Shown piece by piece: positions 8,793 through 18,557 of a stretch of 20,225 bases of DNA (position 1 is the stretch's first letter; each line of letters begins with the position of its first letter). The notes beneath the pieces are model-generated. The model did not search any database. It was not told the origin of the DNA and saw nothing but the letters and a program-made list of their open reading frames with translations. The position numbers and the translations under genes are program-made. Origin of the DNA: Chara braunii (lineage: Eukaryota > Streptophyta > Charophyceae > Charales > Characeae); assembly GCA_003427395.1 (NCBI GenBank), contig BFEA01000542.1:445699-465923 (forward strand), written 5' to 3'.

Positions 8793-9624
8793 AGTTTTGT
8801 GTCTGTTGGCCTTTCTTCTGTTGCCCGTCCTCCCTTGACTTTTTCTAAGTATGTTTTGTGTACCCAACTGAGCACCCTTAAGTAGTGTCAAACAGTCGGT
8901 GGTTTCTCGTTTGGAGTGCCTACTGCACTCTTATGGGGGCCACTCGGTTCGGGATGTTTGTGTTGCCTGTAGGTGATGACGGATGGTCGTCGGAGTGTCC
9001 CCCTCACTCAGCCGGTGGTGGGAACCAACAGTCTGCGGGGTTCTATCGTGATGTGAGTATGTCATGTGCTGCTTTGCTTCGTGTTGGATGTGTAAACTGT
9101 CTTATCTGCGCTCTGCCGCGGTCTTGCTGCCCGTGCCGCTTGCTTTGCAGGTCGTCCTCGCTGCTCTGCTGCCTTGCCGCCTACCTGCTGTCGAGTGCAT
9201 CGGTCCGACACCACTCAAGGGTAGTGCGGGACCCTCCCGGCCGCATCACGCAGGAGCTGGTTTTAATCCTTTGTCGCGCATATATATGGAGCTTTCACAA
9301 ACCGCTCCGGCCGAGTGCGCCAGCCACACCTCTCACGAGCCCCTACGACAGGAAAAGGCCTACGCGAGGCATGACTTACCTCCATATTACAGGAGTTGTC
9401 ACCTCCCTCCGGTGGGCGTATCCCCGCCGAGCTACCAGTCTACAGTACGAAAGTTGATCAGCTGCAATCGAAAAGGTGGACCAGCCGAGGGCGTTTCTCG
9501 TTCGTTGTAGCATAGGGGGTACGCGTGGTATTACGCCTCTATCGGACCCGTACGCGAACCAACATCTTGGGGGGCTGAGGTCCCAAGCGCGACTCGTTGC
9601 CAGTCGACAAGGACGCATCCCACA
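8790..9624. other. GC-richer unassigned sequence
   Basis: No gene could be supported. Frames of 148 and 190 codons overlap at 8885-9510, but they are rich in C, S, R and L and show no domain. The part near 9060-9190 has a TGCTGCTTTGC-type composition resembling the repeat block at 16810-17110. The two may be related remnants. Confidence 0.4.
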
Positions 9625-9922
9625 TGTCACGCCCACACCACTATAAAGAACATAAAAATAAATGTACGTACACACTTACGCACAAATACAAAACGACACT
9701 GGACAAACAACGCGACAACACTCCTAGTCCCTTAGTGAACATCCCATAACTTTCCGATGCAGGAATTGGATAGGCGTCGCGCGCGAGACTTAGTATAAAA
9801 CCACGCCGACGCAGGACCTACTCATATCGACTAGCAATGCAATCATACGCAAGCAGTAGCAATGATGGCGTACTATGTAGTGCCCATAATCAAGCGGTCC
9901 TTCGTGGATCCGAGTACCGCTT

Positions 9923-10002
9923 ATGACACTCAAGTGTCATTCTCGAAGTATCGTGAGGGTTTGCCCCTTCACGATATTGCACGGCTGAAGGAATAGCCGT
10001 GC
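9923..10002. repeat. Three consecutive perfect 8-bp hairpins
   Basis: ATGACACT/AGTGTCAT (9923-9930, 9933-9940) has a 2-base spacer. TATCGTGA/TCACGATA (9949-9956, 9969-9976) has a 12-base loop. GCACGGCT/AGCCGTGC (9979-9986, 9995-10002) has an 8-base loop. All three are exact and follow one another with 8- and 2-base gaps. They may be structured parts of an LTR or leader RNA. Confidence 0.9.
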
Positions 10003-10110
10003 GGCCGCCGTGGGATCTCGGACTTTTAGGCTGAGTGTCTCGGCAGGCAGGGAAAATAGGCTTAGCACGGTGGGAGATTCCTTCCCTGCAGAGTTTAGGA
10101 TCTGGGATGC

Positions 10111-10141
10111 CCTGGACAAGGACCTCGAATCCAGGTCCAGG
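10111..10141. repeat. Nested inverted repeat with alternative pairing
   Basis: CCTGGAC (10111-10117) pairs with GTCCAGG (10135-10141), while GGACCT (10120-10125) pairs with AGGTCC (10133-10138). The two pairings share bases and therefore exclude one another. Confidence 0.7.
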
Positions 10142-10268
10142 ACCAACGTCCTACTAAGAAATCTCTAAGAAGAATACAACAAAATGGAGGGGTTTTCCTC
10201 CCCTTTCTCGATCTCAACCCCAATTAAACCCTTAAGCGTAAGCCCTCTCAGGTCACGCGAACACCCAC

Positions 10269-10277
10269 CATATATAC

Positions 10278-10346
<69 letters not shown>

Positions 10347-10355
10347 CATATATAG
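10269..10355. repeat. (AT)n microsatellite with periodic TACATA
   Basis: About 87 bases of TATATA repeats interrupted by CA steps, inside the LTR-like region. Confidence 0.97.
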
Positions 10356-10724
10356 GGGAATAAGTATGTGGCGATCACTTCTCACAATCACAGTAGGACT
10401 CCTCATGGCCATGTATTTAGGTTTGATCGCAGACAGTCAAATCCAAAATCCGAACCACAGATCATACCTGCAATCACATCAAAGAGTCGACAAAGTTCAC
10501 GCACTACACGGAGTCAACTCCAATCAATCTCTATACACATACCCCCTCGCTTTAGCCATGCAAGCCCCAGCCTCTGTCCAACTAACCATAATTAAATACT
10601 CAATACCTTTGTTAAATGACCATTCAATAAAAGCCGGGTGAAAACCTTAATAAAACAAAAAAAATCACCAGGGCTAAAACCTTTTAGGTTGAGTATGCAT
10701 AATGAATGGTAGTTGAGTCATAAA

Positions 10725-10784
10725 CCGACGAATCGGCAACCGACCTGTTATTAGTGATAACAGAAGGCGATCCTTGTAGGATCG
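10725..10784. repeat. Second cluster of three tight hairpins
   Basis: CCGA-CGAA-TCGG (10725-10736), CTGTTAT-TAGTG-ATAACAG (10745-10763) and CGATCCT-TGT-AGGATCG (10768-10784) are all perfect. Their loops are 4, 5 and 3 bases, with gaps of 8 and 4 bases. Such compact loops are unusual in random sequence. Confidence 0.88.
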
Positions 10785-10955
10785 AGCTGAGCCTAGCCCT
10801 GATCTCAAATCAAACGTCTAGAAGGACCTATAACACAAGACAGGCCAATTCCCAAGTTAAATCTGTGAGTCCAAATCGAAAGTAATCTCTGTATCATAAT
10901 TCCACCAAGAGTTATTCTATTTAACTAATCCTGGGTCTACCCCTAAACCAGTGCC

Positions 10956-11660
10956 TTGGCAGAATCTCCTCTATACAAAGTGGACTGTCAGAATTGCCAC
11001 CTGTCAAAATACAATCTAACTTTTCTAAACTAAGAAAATTTCGGCAACGCTTTCCGTAGGGAAAGTGTCTTCGCAAAATTTATAATAACCCAAATATGAA
11101 AGTAAAAATAATCCTTAATTCTGGAAAGTTAAAATTTGTCTTACTCCTTGAATTAGTAAAAATTTGGGCAGCACTTCCTTCAGAAAGGTAGACTTCCCAG
11201 ATTTGTACCAAGTTAGATATGAACTGAGAATCGAGACATGAGTTTAGCTAAGACAAAATTTAACTAACTCCTTAGATTTGTGAAAATTTCGGCAGCGCTT
11301 CCCGTAGGGAAAATGCTATTCCAAGATTTATACAAAGCTAAGTTCATATTTAAAAAATGACTTTGACTTCTCAAGGTCCAATTTTGTCTAACTCCCTGAA
11401 TTAGCAAAAATTTGGGCAGCACTGCCTTCCCCCCACTGGTTGAACATGCAAATCAGACACTCCCCGAGGCATAGAGCCCAACCGCTACTACCACATGGAT
11501 CTTTAAAAAAATAATAATAATAAATAAATAAAAATAAGGTTTTCCATATTTTTACTAAGCCAAAAAAAGTCAGACAAGTTGAACTTTGAAAGACAAAATC
11601 CGACTAACTTCTTGGTTTTGTGAAAATTTCGGCAGCGCTTCCCGTAGAGAAAGTGGCTTA
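10956..11660 (+). repeat. 124-bp tandem repeat alternating two subtypes
   Basis: Subtype A (TTTCGGCAGCGCTTCCCGTA, then GGGAAAGTG) starts at 11039 and 11287. Subtype B (TTTGGGCAGCACTTCCTTCA) starts at 11163 and 11411. These four are spaced by exactly 124 bp. A third A copy is at 11627, after a segment enlarged by 92 bp that includes a TAA-rich tract. A more diverged relative (TTGGCAGAATCTCCTCTATA) lies at 10956. Each copy is preceded by a CTAACTCCTTGAATTAGTAA-like stretch. The alternation implies a 248-bp dimeric unit. The motif resembles repeats in plant gypsy LTRs. Confidence 0.82.
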
Positions 11661-11930
11661 CCAAAATTTATACAAGACCAAGCATAATAAATGATCCTAG
11701 AAAATGCAGAAATTGAAACGAACTCCTATGGCTCTAGCACGTGGTGAGCAACTAAAGCAACCACCTATTAAACTGAAACTCAGACTAAGTAGTGATCGCG
11801 CTCAGTCACATGTAGGCCAATCGCAAAGGTAAGTACTCTCACCAACCCCAAGTTATTTCACATAAGATAGTTCATGAATCTTCAGATAATTCAACCCTTA
11901 TACCCGACTTACATATGGCACAAGTGCTAG

Positions 11931-12534
11931 ACCATTCGGCTTGGAAACAATGTCTAGCGTGCCTTAGGATATACACGAATAGGTTGCACGACTAGTTTTA
12001 TCTTCTTTGGGCATATGACTAGACCATTCGGCTTGGAAACAATGCCAAACCGCCCTGAACTGTTTAATATCCAAAATTTAATAACATTCTGATGTTGTTC
12101 TGAAAAGAAAATACAAATATGGGCAGTGGACTGAACCATTCGGCTTGGAAACAATGTTCGGTTTGCCAAGACTATTCCCAATCATACTCTGTAATTTTTT
12201 CTTCTCTTCTTGGTGATATGGTTTAGCGGTGGACCATTCGGCTTGGAAACAATGCCTAACTGCCAGTTCGCATGCAAATATAAGTAAAGTACTTTATTTT
12301 ATACTCAGTTTATACTTATGTGCGTGGTTTTCAGGCTAAACCATTCAACTTAGAAACAATGTCCAGCCTTAAACCAAAATCCTCCCTCAGAACAAAACAA
12401 GAAAATCCTTCACGTAAGACAAACCCTCAAAAAATAAACATGGCAACCAGACCATTCAACTTAGAAACAATGCCTGACCCTTCAGAAAACAACCAAATAA
12501 ACATAGCCCTGGACCATTCAGCTTAGAAACAGTG
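11931..12534 (+). repeat. Seven spaced copies of a 22-bp direct repeat
   Basis: ACCATTCGGCTTGGAAAC followed by AATG occurs at 11931, 12023, 12135 and 12233. Variant copies follow at 12340 and 12451 (ACCATTCAACTTAGAAAC) and at 12513 (ACCATTCAGCTTAGAAAC). Spacers are 40-90 bases and largely dissimilar. Most copies are followed by a GCC-ending word such as GTCTAGCGTGCC. The differences within the 18-base core of the last three copies are G-to-A on this strand. The repeat looks like a reiterated binding-site or structural motif within an LTR. It is not a CRISPR array, because the host is eukaryotic and the spacers are irregular. Confidence 0.9.
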
Positions 12535-12740
12535 CCCAGTCCTTGGCTGAACCGGTCAAACGCATGCAGTTTGCCTTCCTCCCACCTTCCCCCAGTTCAT
12601 CCCTTGGTCTACTTTCAGTCAAAATAAAGATGAAACTTAAACTTCACTCTCATGCATTCCTTCCATTCAATCTGATTATGTCCTGAACAAAAGCAAAATC
12701 ATAGGGACAATCTCATGCATACATCAACCAAACTAAGGGG

Positions 12741-14690
12741 AGATAAACAAACAGGGGTATAGTGGGGTCATACAAATAGAGAATGATATACCTGATGGTT
12801 CCCTGCCTCCAGAACCTTCCCCTAGGTTCCGGCAGAGCTCCCGCAATCGGTGGGTGGACTCCCCACAGAGTCTTGCTACGGTCCTATGGGTTGCAATCCC
12901 GCCTGCCGCCTTCCTCTTGTAACCAAGGACTAGACTGAGAGTTAGAAGGACAGGAGGAGATAGGTTGAGACTCTCAGATCCAAGAGTGTTGCACTCAGAC
13001 TTGCGTGAGAGGGCCTTGTTACCTTCACGCGCCTGAGGGCCCCACAATGATGGCCAATAATACTACTGTAGAAGTCAAACCGCCAGTCGCTGGCTTTCCT
13101 GATGAGCCTCCAAACCCCAACAATGACCTCCTCTACCGCTTGTTCAACCCTTTGAGGCTACGACACCGCCCCCTTAGATTGGATTGTCAATAGCCCGCAC
13201 AGAACGGTCGCTATGAAACGAAGCGTGCCCCTGCGCAGTGAACACCTCGTACGTGGCTGTTGTGATGTCGCAGTCTGGTACAACGGTAGCACCTAACACA
13301 ATCTCAGCGAAATAGCTGTGGAGTATAGGGGAACTTGTAGTGCCACAGTCTCACATCAACAGAATTACACAGCGAGCTGCAACAGAACTCAGCGAAACAC
13401 AGCATCTCTTGGGCATAACTACAATAATATGGCGGGTACGACACAGTACCAACTGATTGGGACTTACAGTCACAGTTGCAGCAATCTGAGGATTTAACCG
13501 GCCTCCGTATTTACCATTCACACTGCAAATCCCAATAGGGAAAGTGGCGAGCCAGCTTATAGCTCAGGAGCAGCTTCGCCAAGTCCCACATAGCTCGCTA
13601 TACCTGCTTATTCCTGTCGACAACGAACAACATTTGCCCACGTAGCCTTCCAAGTCGCGGAATAACTGCTTTCTCTACTCAAATGGTCATTTCGTTGCTT
13701 GTCACGCGCTGGCAGGTGAACGAGCGGTATGCCCGGTCCTCAGACAGAACCACAACCCCCTCCAACCACCTCATACGACGACTAAGTAGTACGTCAGCTT
13801 GCAAACGACCACACAGCCTCGCCTCTGCCTTCTTACCGCTCTGGCTATTCGAATGGGTGGCACATGGGTCAACCGATAAGCCCTTATACTGCCGCTCATC
13901 GTCTGTACTGACGGTATGTGCCTCGTAATACGCGTGCAGTCACCACGTCGGCTGGTCAAGATCCTGGTGTCACCCACATCAGGTGATACGATTACCAATG
14001 TTGGACTTTAACAGACCGAGCGGCTTCCGCAGTGCCACTACCAGGGTGAGCAAGGCAAGCGAGATGATCGACACTCAGACTCCACACATCAGGAATGCAG
14101 TGTCAAGCAGAAAACTCCGTTCCACTACTCATTAAAAATCCTCTCACCCTCAGCCAATGCACAACCCGACATGGTAGCTTGGTCCCCAACTCATCCTTAT
14201 TGCTGGTCAGTAGCTTACTACAGGACTAGCCTGTGAAGAAAATATCAGTCATACAGTTACGAAGAAAGTAGTCAGAATCCCCAAACGGAGTCTTGAAGGA
14301 GGATTGGTAGGATCTTATGCGAGCTGCATACGAACATGATCGTGATCCTTGGCCTGGGTTTCGGAGAGCAGGCGATGTTGATCGCGTATTGAATCAGCAC
14401 TACACAAAACATAAGGTCGATCCTGTTGCGAATGATCCAAAATGAGAGCAACGAGTATTGCGTCTCCTGCCCAGATAACAGTCCGACTCCCTTCATACGC
14501 GCAACAAGGGAATGAAGCTTCCACTAGAACATGGGAGGATTCACAGTCACTCCACAATTTCTTACATTTGTGCATAACATCCTCCTTCCTCCTCGTGAAA
14601 TCAATCCACTGGCTCCCGAATCCAACTTCACCAATCGAATCGCGATGCCCTAACCCCCCTATTCACTACTTTATCTTGCTCGTTTCTATC
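12741..14690. other. Unassigned, degenerate GC-balanced region
   Basis: No gene could be supported. The + frame ending near 13193 has an ATG with a reasonable-looking start (MANNTTVEVKPPVAGFPDEP) but stops after about 47 codons. It could be the decayed start of a retroelement gag; that is a guess. Frames at 12733-13047, 13683-13928 and 14272-14575 show no motif. Confidence 0.4.
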
Positions 14691-15830
14691 TAAAACCGAG
14701 AGGAATAACGACCTCCTACTCCTGGCACATCCTCGCTCTCGTTACTCCCGCGCAATATCCTTCTCAAATAACTCTTAAACGACTAATTTTCCACTAAAAC
14801 TAACATCAGTTTCAGTTTCGCCCGCTAGCCACCCTTCCGACGTCACCACTCACTTGATTCTCCATCTCCCTCACTCTTTACTAACCCTTTACTAAATCTA
14901 GTACTGATTCCGAAGTCGCCTACCCCATAAACCTCAAAATCCACTCTCTGTTTGCCCGACTATGTTAAAAATTGCCCGAATTAGCTACTCCCTTTTATGC
15001 CTGACTTATAGCTTTCCGCCATACCTTTTTGAATGTACCTGGTGCGAATCCACGCCCAGGTTCATTCGATTCTCTCTTTCTCCCTCGTCGTCTTCTCCCG
15101 AAGCTCCCTCTGCTAACACTGGTTCCCTCAAACGTGTCACCACCACCTGTTTACGCCCTCGTATGTCGTGCTTTCCATCTTCACTAGCCGAGCTCCTCGT
15201 CTCTACTAACTATGTCTCCAGCCTCCCTGCCCTCTTACGCTGTCGCAGCGCTCGACAATAGCCCCCCGCTACCTCGGCTTCTCAACTGCCTTATCTCCCT
15301 GTGGTCCGGTCGCCCTTTTCTGACTTACGTTGTCTCCAGAAAATGCTCGATGGTGGAAGGCTCCGTTGCGGCCAGTTGGCTGTCCACCGCTTAGCAGGGA
15401 AGGGCCGGAGGGAACAAGCTACAAAATCTGCTCAATTCAGATTGTTCCTTGGTCGGTTGTGCCCTATTTAACTATGGCTTTGCAACATCACCGTTGCTAA
15501 TCTCCCTAGGGAACCTCCCCTGACTCGTTTGTAACCCAAAATGAGCTGGTTGCGCTTTCTCCCTTCCGCCATGCTCAAGCCTCCCTCGCTACGGCCATCT
15601 CCTTGCCCATCTGTTGTCGTCAACGACTATTGGCTTTGTGCAACTCCCCGCAGCGTTAGGTCCTACTGTGCTCTACCCTTTTTGGCTCTACAACTACGAA
15701 AGGGAAAGACAAAAAAATAGAACCGAAGCGCTTGACCCCCGCTTTCTGACTTATGCAAGCCCTCCTTACACACGGGTCTTGCTAACCTTCTCTGTATCGT
15801 TTTAATTTTAACGGATGTCCCAAAGGACTT
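14691..15830. other. Pyrimidine-biased unassigned region
   Basis: The + strand is rich in C and T from about 14690 to 15400. This produces long stop-poor frames (14962-15261, 15212-15394) with S/L/P-rich translations that I treat as artefacts. No transposon ends or RNA gene are visible. Confidence 0.4.
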
Positions 15831-15894
15831 CGACCGGGGCAGTGCCCCGGGACCCTTCGGAGCCTGAGCGACCCCAGGCATTTCAAGGTATTCA

Positions 15895-15990
15895 GCCCCA
15901 CTCCTCAAGCCCCACTATCTGGGATGAACGTGGGTCTACATCCCATCAGTTCACGGGTGTATCCATTGAGCTAAGTCTGTTGGGTCAAAA
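15895..15990 (-). mobile_element. Weak tRNA-like (SINE head) candidate
   Basis: On the - strand, TAGCTCAATGG (about 15963-15973 on the + axis) fits the RNA polymerase III A box. CGTTCATCCC about 43 bases downstream is an imperfect B box at the normal distance. The acceptor and D stems do not pair, so it is not a functional tRNA. A body containing GGGGCACTGCCCCGG follows, then an AT-rich end near 15790, which would suit a degraded SINE. The evidence is thin. Confidence 0.22.
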
Positions 15991-16039
15991 GCCCGTCTTG
16001 GACCCGACCCCGGGCCCGATTTCAGATAAGACTAAATAA

Positions 16040-16809
16040 AAGTAAAGGAAAACTAACTAAAGCAAAAAAAGTTCAAATTAAGGGAGGAACTGATCGGGAG
16101 GAAAGGAGGGACCCACCGGTACTCCCTCGACCCTTCCAGCACGGTCCGCAATCGGACTTCCCAACAAAAACCAAGGGGGATAGTCCCGCCGGACCCTCAA
16201 CCCCTTAGTCTTTCCATAAAACGCTCCCTCGCTCCTAAGCTGCCGCCCGCTGGCCTCGATCCCCACATCTCCGTCTCGCACATCCAATGTCGTAACCCAT
16301 AGGCCTAAGCCCAAGCCTGAAGCCAGCATGCGCGGAATCTCATATAAACCAGTGTGGCGTAACGCTCAGGGCCAAGAAAGCGCCATGGGCCACTCCTCCA
16401 TCCGCAGCCGAGCGCGTGAGTACTAAACGTCCGCGCCGGTTTGTTCAGACTGCACCATGACCACCACCATTCCGCACGCCAAACCTACCGCCGGTTGAAC
16501 GTGTCGGATAGAAAGACGAAAAATTTGATGTCCTTACCTTAATCAACAAATAAAACCCAGGCCGGCTGGCTATGCCGGTCTTACGAACAATTCAAAGGGA
16601 AAGATCACACATGCGCCTTAAAACTTGCGCGCCCACACACTCTCTGTTCTAGTCAACCATCTAGTCAGCGCGATTCACAGACGCAACCGCGGCTTGCGTG
16701 GAATACTTAGATTTTAGACCAACTTATTTTTCCTGTCGCTTGCAAAAACCAGGGTGGATACCCTTGTAAGGGTATTCGCACCGACACCGCGGGTCGTGCT
16801 TAATGTGTC
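16040..16809. other. Unassigned GC-rich region
   Basis: No gene is supported. CATATAAACC near 16342 resembles a TATA box on the + strand, but no downstream frame gives it meaning. The - strand frame 16078-16329 has no recognisable motif. Confidence 0.35.
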
Positions 16810-17110
16810 TTTTGCTCGCGTGCCTTGTGGTTTGGTAACCTTGTGGCGGTACCTCGTGCTTCGCTGCACGGTTGCTGAGTTGCTTGTCTATGTGCTCTGT
16901 CGGCCTTCAATGTCCTTTGCGTGCATGCCTTGTTGGTGGTGCCTTGTGCTTCACTGCACAGTTGTTGAGCTGCTCGTCTGCTTTTCCTGTTGGCCTTCCG
17001 CGTCCTTTACTTGCTTGCGTGCTTTATAATCTGGTCGCCTTGCTGATGTTGCCTTGCGCTTCACTGCACGGTTGCCGAGCTACTCGTCCGCTTGCCCTGT
17101 CGTTCCTTGC
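16810..17110 (+). repeat. Three tandem 90-110-bp units
   Basis: The anchor TGCTTCRCTGCACGGTTGC (with GAGYTGCTCGTC after it) recurs at about 16858, 16948 and 17058. Each copy ends in a TGT-GGCCTTC-type stretch. The first and third units are about 110 bp long, and the middle one lacks about 20 bp. The 90-bp spacing creates a repeated 30-residue theme in one frame (CTVAELLVYVLCRPSMSFAC), which is not evidence of a gene. The block ends about 150 bp before the + strand hammerhead ribozyme and may belong to the same element. Confidence 0.75.
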
Positions 17111-17264
17111 AGTCGTCTTTGGTGATAAGCGGTTGGGCTGCCTCTACTGTGTTTCTGGTGCTACACAAGGTTGCTGCCCGCTGCTATGTCCCGCTTGGGG
17201 ACAGTCTGCCTTCAACATGGATCAAAGGGTTCATGACCCAAACCATCAAATACGGGGATTCTGC

Positions 17265-17320
17265 AGATTGTCGAGGGTTCAACCTCCTAATGAGTCGGTG
17301 CAACTCCCACGAAACAATCT
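17265..17320 (+). ncRNA. Degenerate type III hammerhead ribozyme (retrozyme-like)
   Basis: Read 5' to 3', stem III AGATTGT (17265-17271) pairs exactly with ACAATCT (17314-17320). The predicted cleavage nucleotide C17272 completes GTC. Stem I GAGG/CCTC (17273-17276, 17283-17286) has loop GTTCAA. The core CTAATGA (17287-17293) differs from the hammerhead CUGAUGA only at G5, here A. Stem II GTCGG/CCCAC (17294-17298, 17306-17310) has one mismatch and loop TGCAACT. GAA (17311-17313) plus A17314 completes the conserved GAAA. The order stem III, cleavage site, stem I, CUGAUGA, stem II, GAAA is the type III topology known from plant retrozymes and viroid-like RNAs. The G5 change should abolish activity. 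Elements that carry such ribozymes are non-autonomous LTR retrotransposons, but no paired + strand copy was found nearby. Confidence 0.8.
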
Positions 17321-17329
17321 ATCATATTT

Positions 17330-17720
17330 TGTTTTTTTCACTTTGTTTTTTTTGTTGTTTGTTCTTTTGTCTGCCTTGTTGCCTTGTTGCTGCCACCTCA
17401 TTCTTCTGCCTAGTGTTGTTTGTCTGCCCACCCGCCTCCCCTTTGCCCTCCACCCTTTGTTCTTTGCTCCGGTGTGTCATCCAAGTACCGTGTTGTGTCT
17501 TGACCTCAGCCTTGCCGTTTTGTTTGTCTTGTTGTACTTCTCTTACCGTTGGTTGGTTCGTTTTCCGTTTCATGACTTTTGAAAGCTGGGCTTTATAAGT
17601 GTTCTTTTCTATGGGCATCCTGGGCTACGGGCTCTTTCCCGGTGTTGTGTATAAGCACACCTTCCGACGCAACATGCTGTGACACGGTCACAAAAGCCAC
17701 GCAATAGAAACATAACACAC
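17330..17720. other. T-rich flank of the hammerhead and unassigned sequence
   Basis: A T-rich stretch directly follows the ribozyme, as also happens beside the second copy. No polypurine tract, primer binding site or gene could be placed with confidence. TGTGAC-ACG-GTCACA near 17680 is a small palindrome. Confidence 0.4.
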
Positions 17721-17885
17721 ACACATACACTCACGTTTTTTTTTGTGGTAAAATTCAAGTTGCATATAGTCCCACTGCAAACTTGCATCTATACCCAGGA
17801 AACGGCCGGTGGAAGTTGTTTACATGCCCAGGACCGAGGTGGACCCAGAATGGTACCGCAAAATTGTGTTTATAACCAACTACCT

Positions 17886-18206
17886 GTAGATCAGGTCGTG
17901 ATCTTTCCAGAAATAATATAAAAAATAATAAGAAAAATCGTTTAGACCATGAATTCAATATTGCGCCAATCACTTTTTCCATTTTTGTCACTCTACAACT
18001 TGTGGACCAATGGGAAAAAAAAACAATTTCAGCGATTTTTCACGCTTAGAAGCTGTAAAAAAGTCAGTGAATGTGAGGGTGGGTAGATTTGGTCATGATC
18101 GATCTAGGAAAAATATGAAAAATAAAATAAAATTGTTTCAACGGCGAAATAACTTGTAGCTGCAATTCATCCCATTTTCCATTTTCGCCATTCTACCAGT
18201 TCTCCA
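17886..18206 (+). repeat. Direct duplication, ~200-bp offset
   Basis: About 17886-18008 and 18083-18206 align. Both open GTAGATCAGGTCGTGATC or GTAGATTTGGTCATGATC, pass through an AATATAAAAAATAATAAGAA-like tract, and close CCATTTTTGTCACTCTAC or CCATTTTCGCCATTCTAC. The copies are about 70% alike by eye. The tracts resemble AT-rich repeat DNA of plant transposons, but I cannot name the family. Confidence 0.65.
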
Positions 18207-18495
18207 CACTATGTTACCAGTAACCCTCGTGGACCGGTGCTACAGGTCCCCCGAATGCAATTTTCCCTTTTTTGTTTGGCCCCTCCTTATTCCTCCGTGG
18301 GCCAAACGTGGTGGGAATTGGCCCAAAGTATGCGATTCCCTCCGGCAAGTGGCCTCAGAGGTTCAAATTTTTTTCACACGGTTGTACGGTGCTTTAGTCT
18401 TTTCGCAGCGTCTTTCGAGTTTGCTGGCTATACTAATCCCTTTCTGTCATTTGGTGTATCATTGGCGACTAGCACTATTTGTAGGAGGAAGATGA

Positions 18496-18499
<4 letters not shown>
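18207..18499. other. Unassigned sequence before a GA tract
   Basis: No gene is seen. TGGGCCA and TGGCCCA near 18297-18325 form a 7-bp inverted repeat. Confidence 0.4.

Positions 18500-18555
<56 letters not shown>
18500..18555 (+). repeat. (GA)n microsatellite
   Basis: About 56 bases of uninterrupted GA repeats. Confidence 0.98.

Positions 18556-18557
<2 letters not shown>

Larger units (their letters stand above)
9625..12740 (-). mobile_element. LTR-retrotransposon-like region (probable Ty3/gypsy LTR, reversed, degraded)
   Basis: The region opens with TGTCACGCCC at 9625. Its complement, GGGCGTGACA, is a terminus I associate from memory with plant Ty3/gypsy LTRs, usually at the LTR end next to the primer binding site. 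This implies a - strand orientation. No tRNA-type primer binding site follows on the outer side, which fits a 3' or solo LTR. Further right are repeated TTTCGGCAGCGCTTCCCGTA and TTGGCAGAATCTCCTCTAT motifs, which resemble motifs of plant gypsy LTRs, plus internal direct repeats. No protease, reverse transcriptase or integrase motif is readable here or to the right. The right boundary and the target duplication could not be fixed, so the end given is approximate. Confidence 0.42.

Noticed and set aside
9020-9065. GGGGTTCTATCGTGATGTGAG as a highly decayed hammerhead.
   Set aside because: It resembles the known copies loosely, but the core and stems cannot be drawn.
11931-12534. Spaced 22-bp repeats as a CRISPR array.
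   Set aside because: The context is eukaryotic, the spacer lengths are uneven, and the repeats are diverged with no cas genes.
9625-13045. A complete LTR bounded by CCACA target duplications at 9620 and about 13041.
   Set aside because: The second CCACA is not preceded by the CA expected at an LTR end, so the boundary is not supported.
13090-13140. CCTGATGAGCC near 13100 as a third hammerhead.
   Set aside because: No stem II with GAAA follows, and no complementary stem III flanks it.
15895-15990. A functional tRNA gene on the - strand.
   Set aside because: The acceptor and D stems do not pair, and the B box is imperfect.
16872-17598. A 236-codon + frame with hydrophobic segments as a membrane protein.
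   Set aside because: It spans a tandem repeat, the hammerhead fossil and T-rich DNA, and its hydrophobicity comes from T/C-rich composition.
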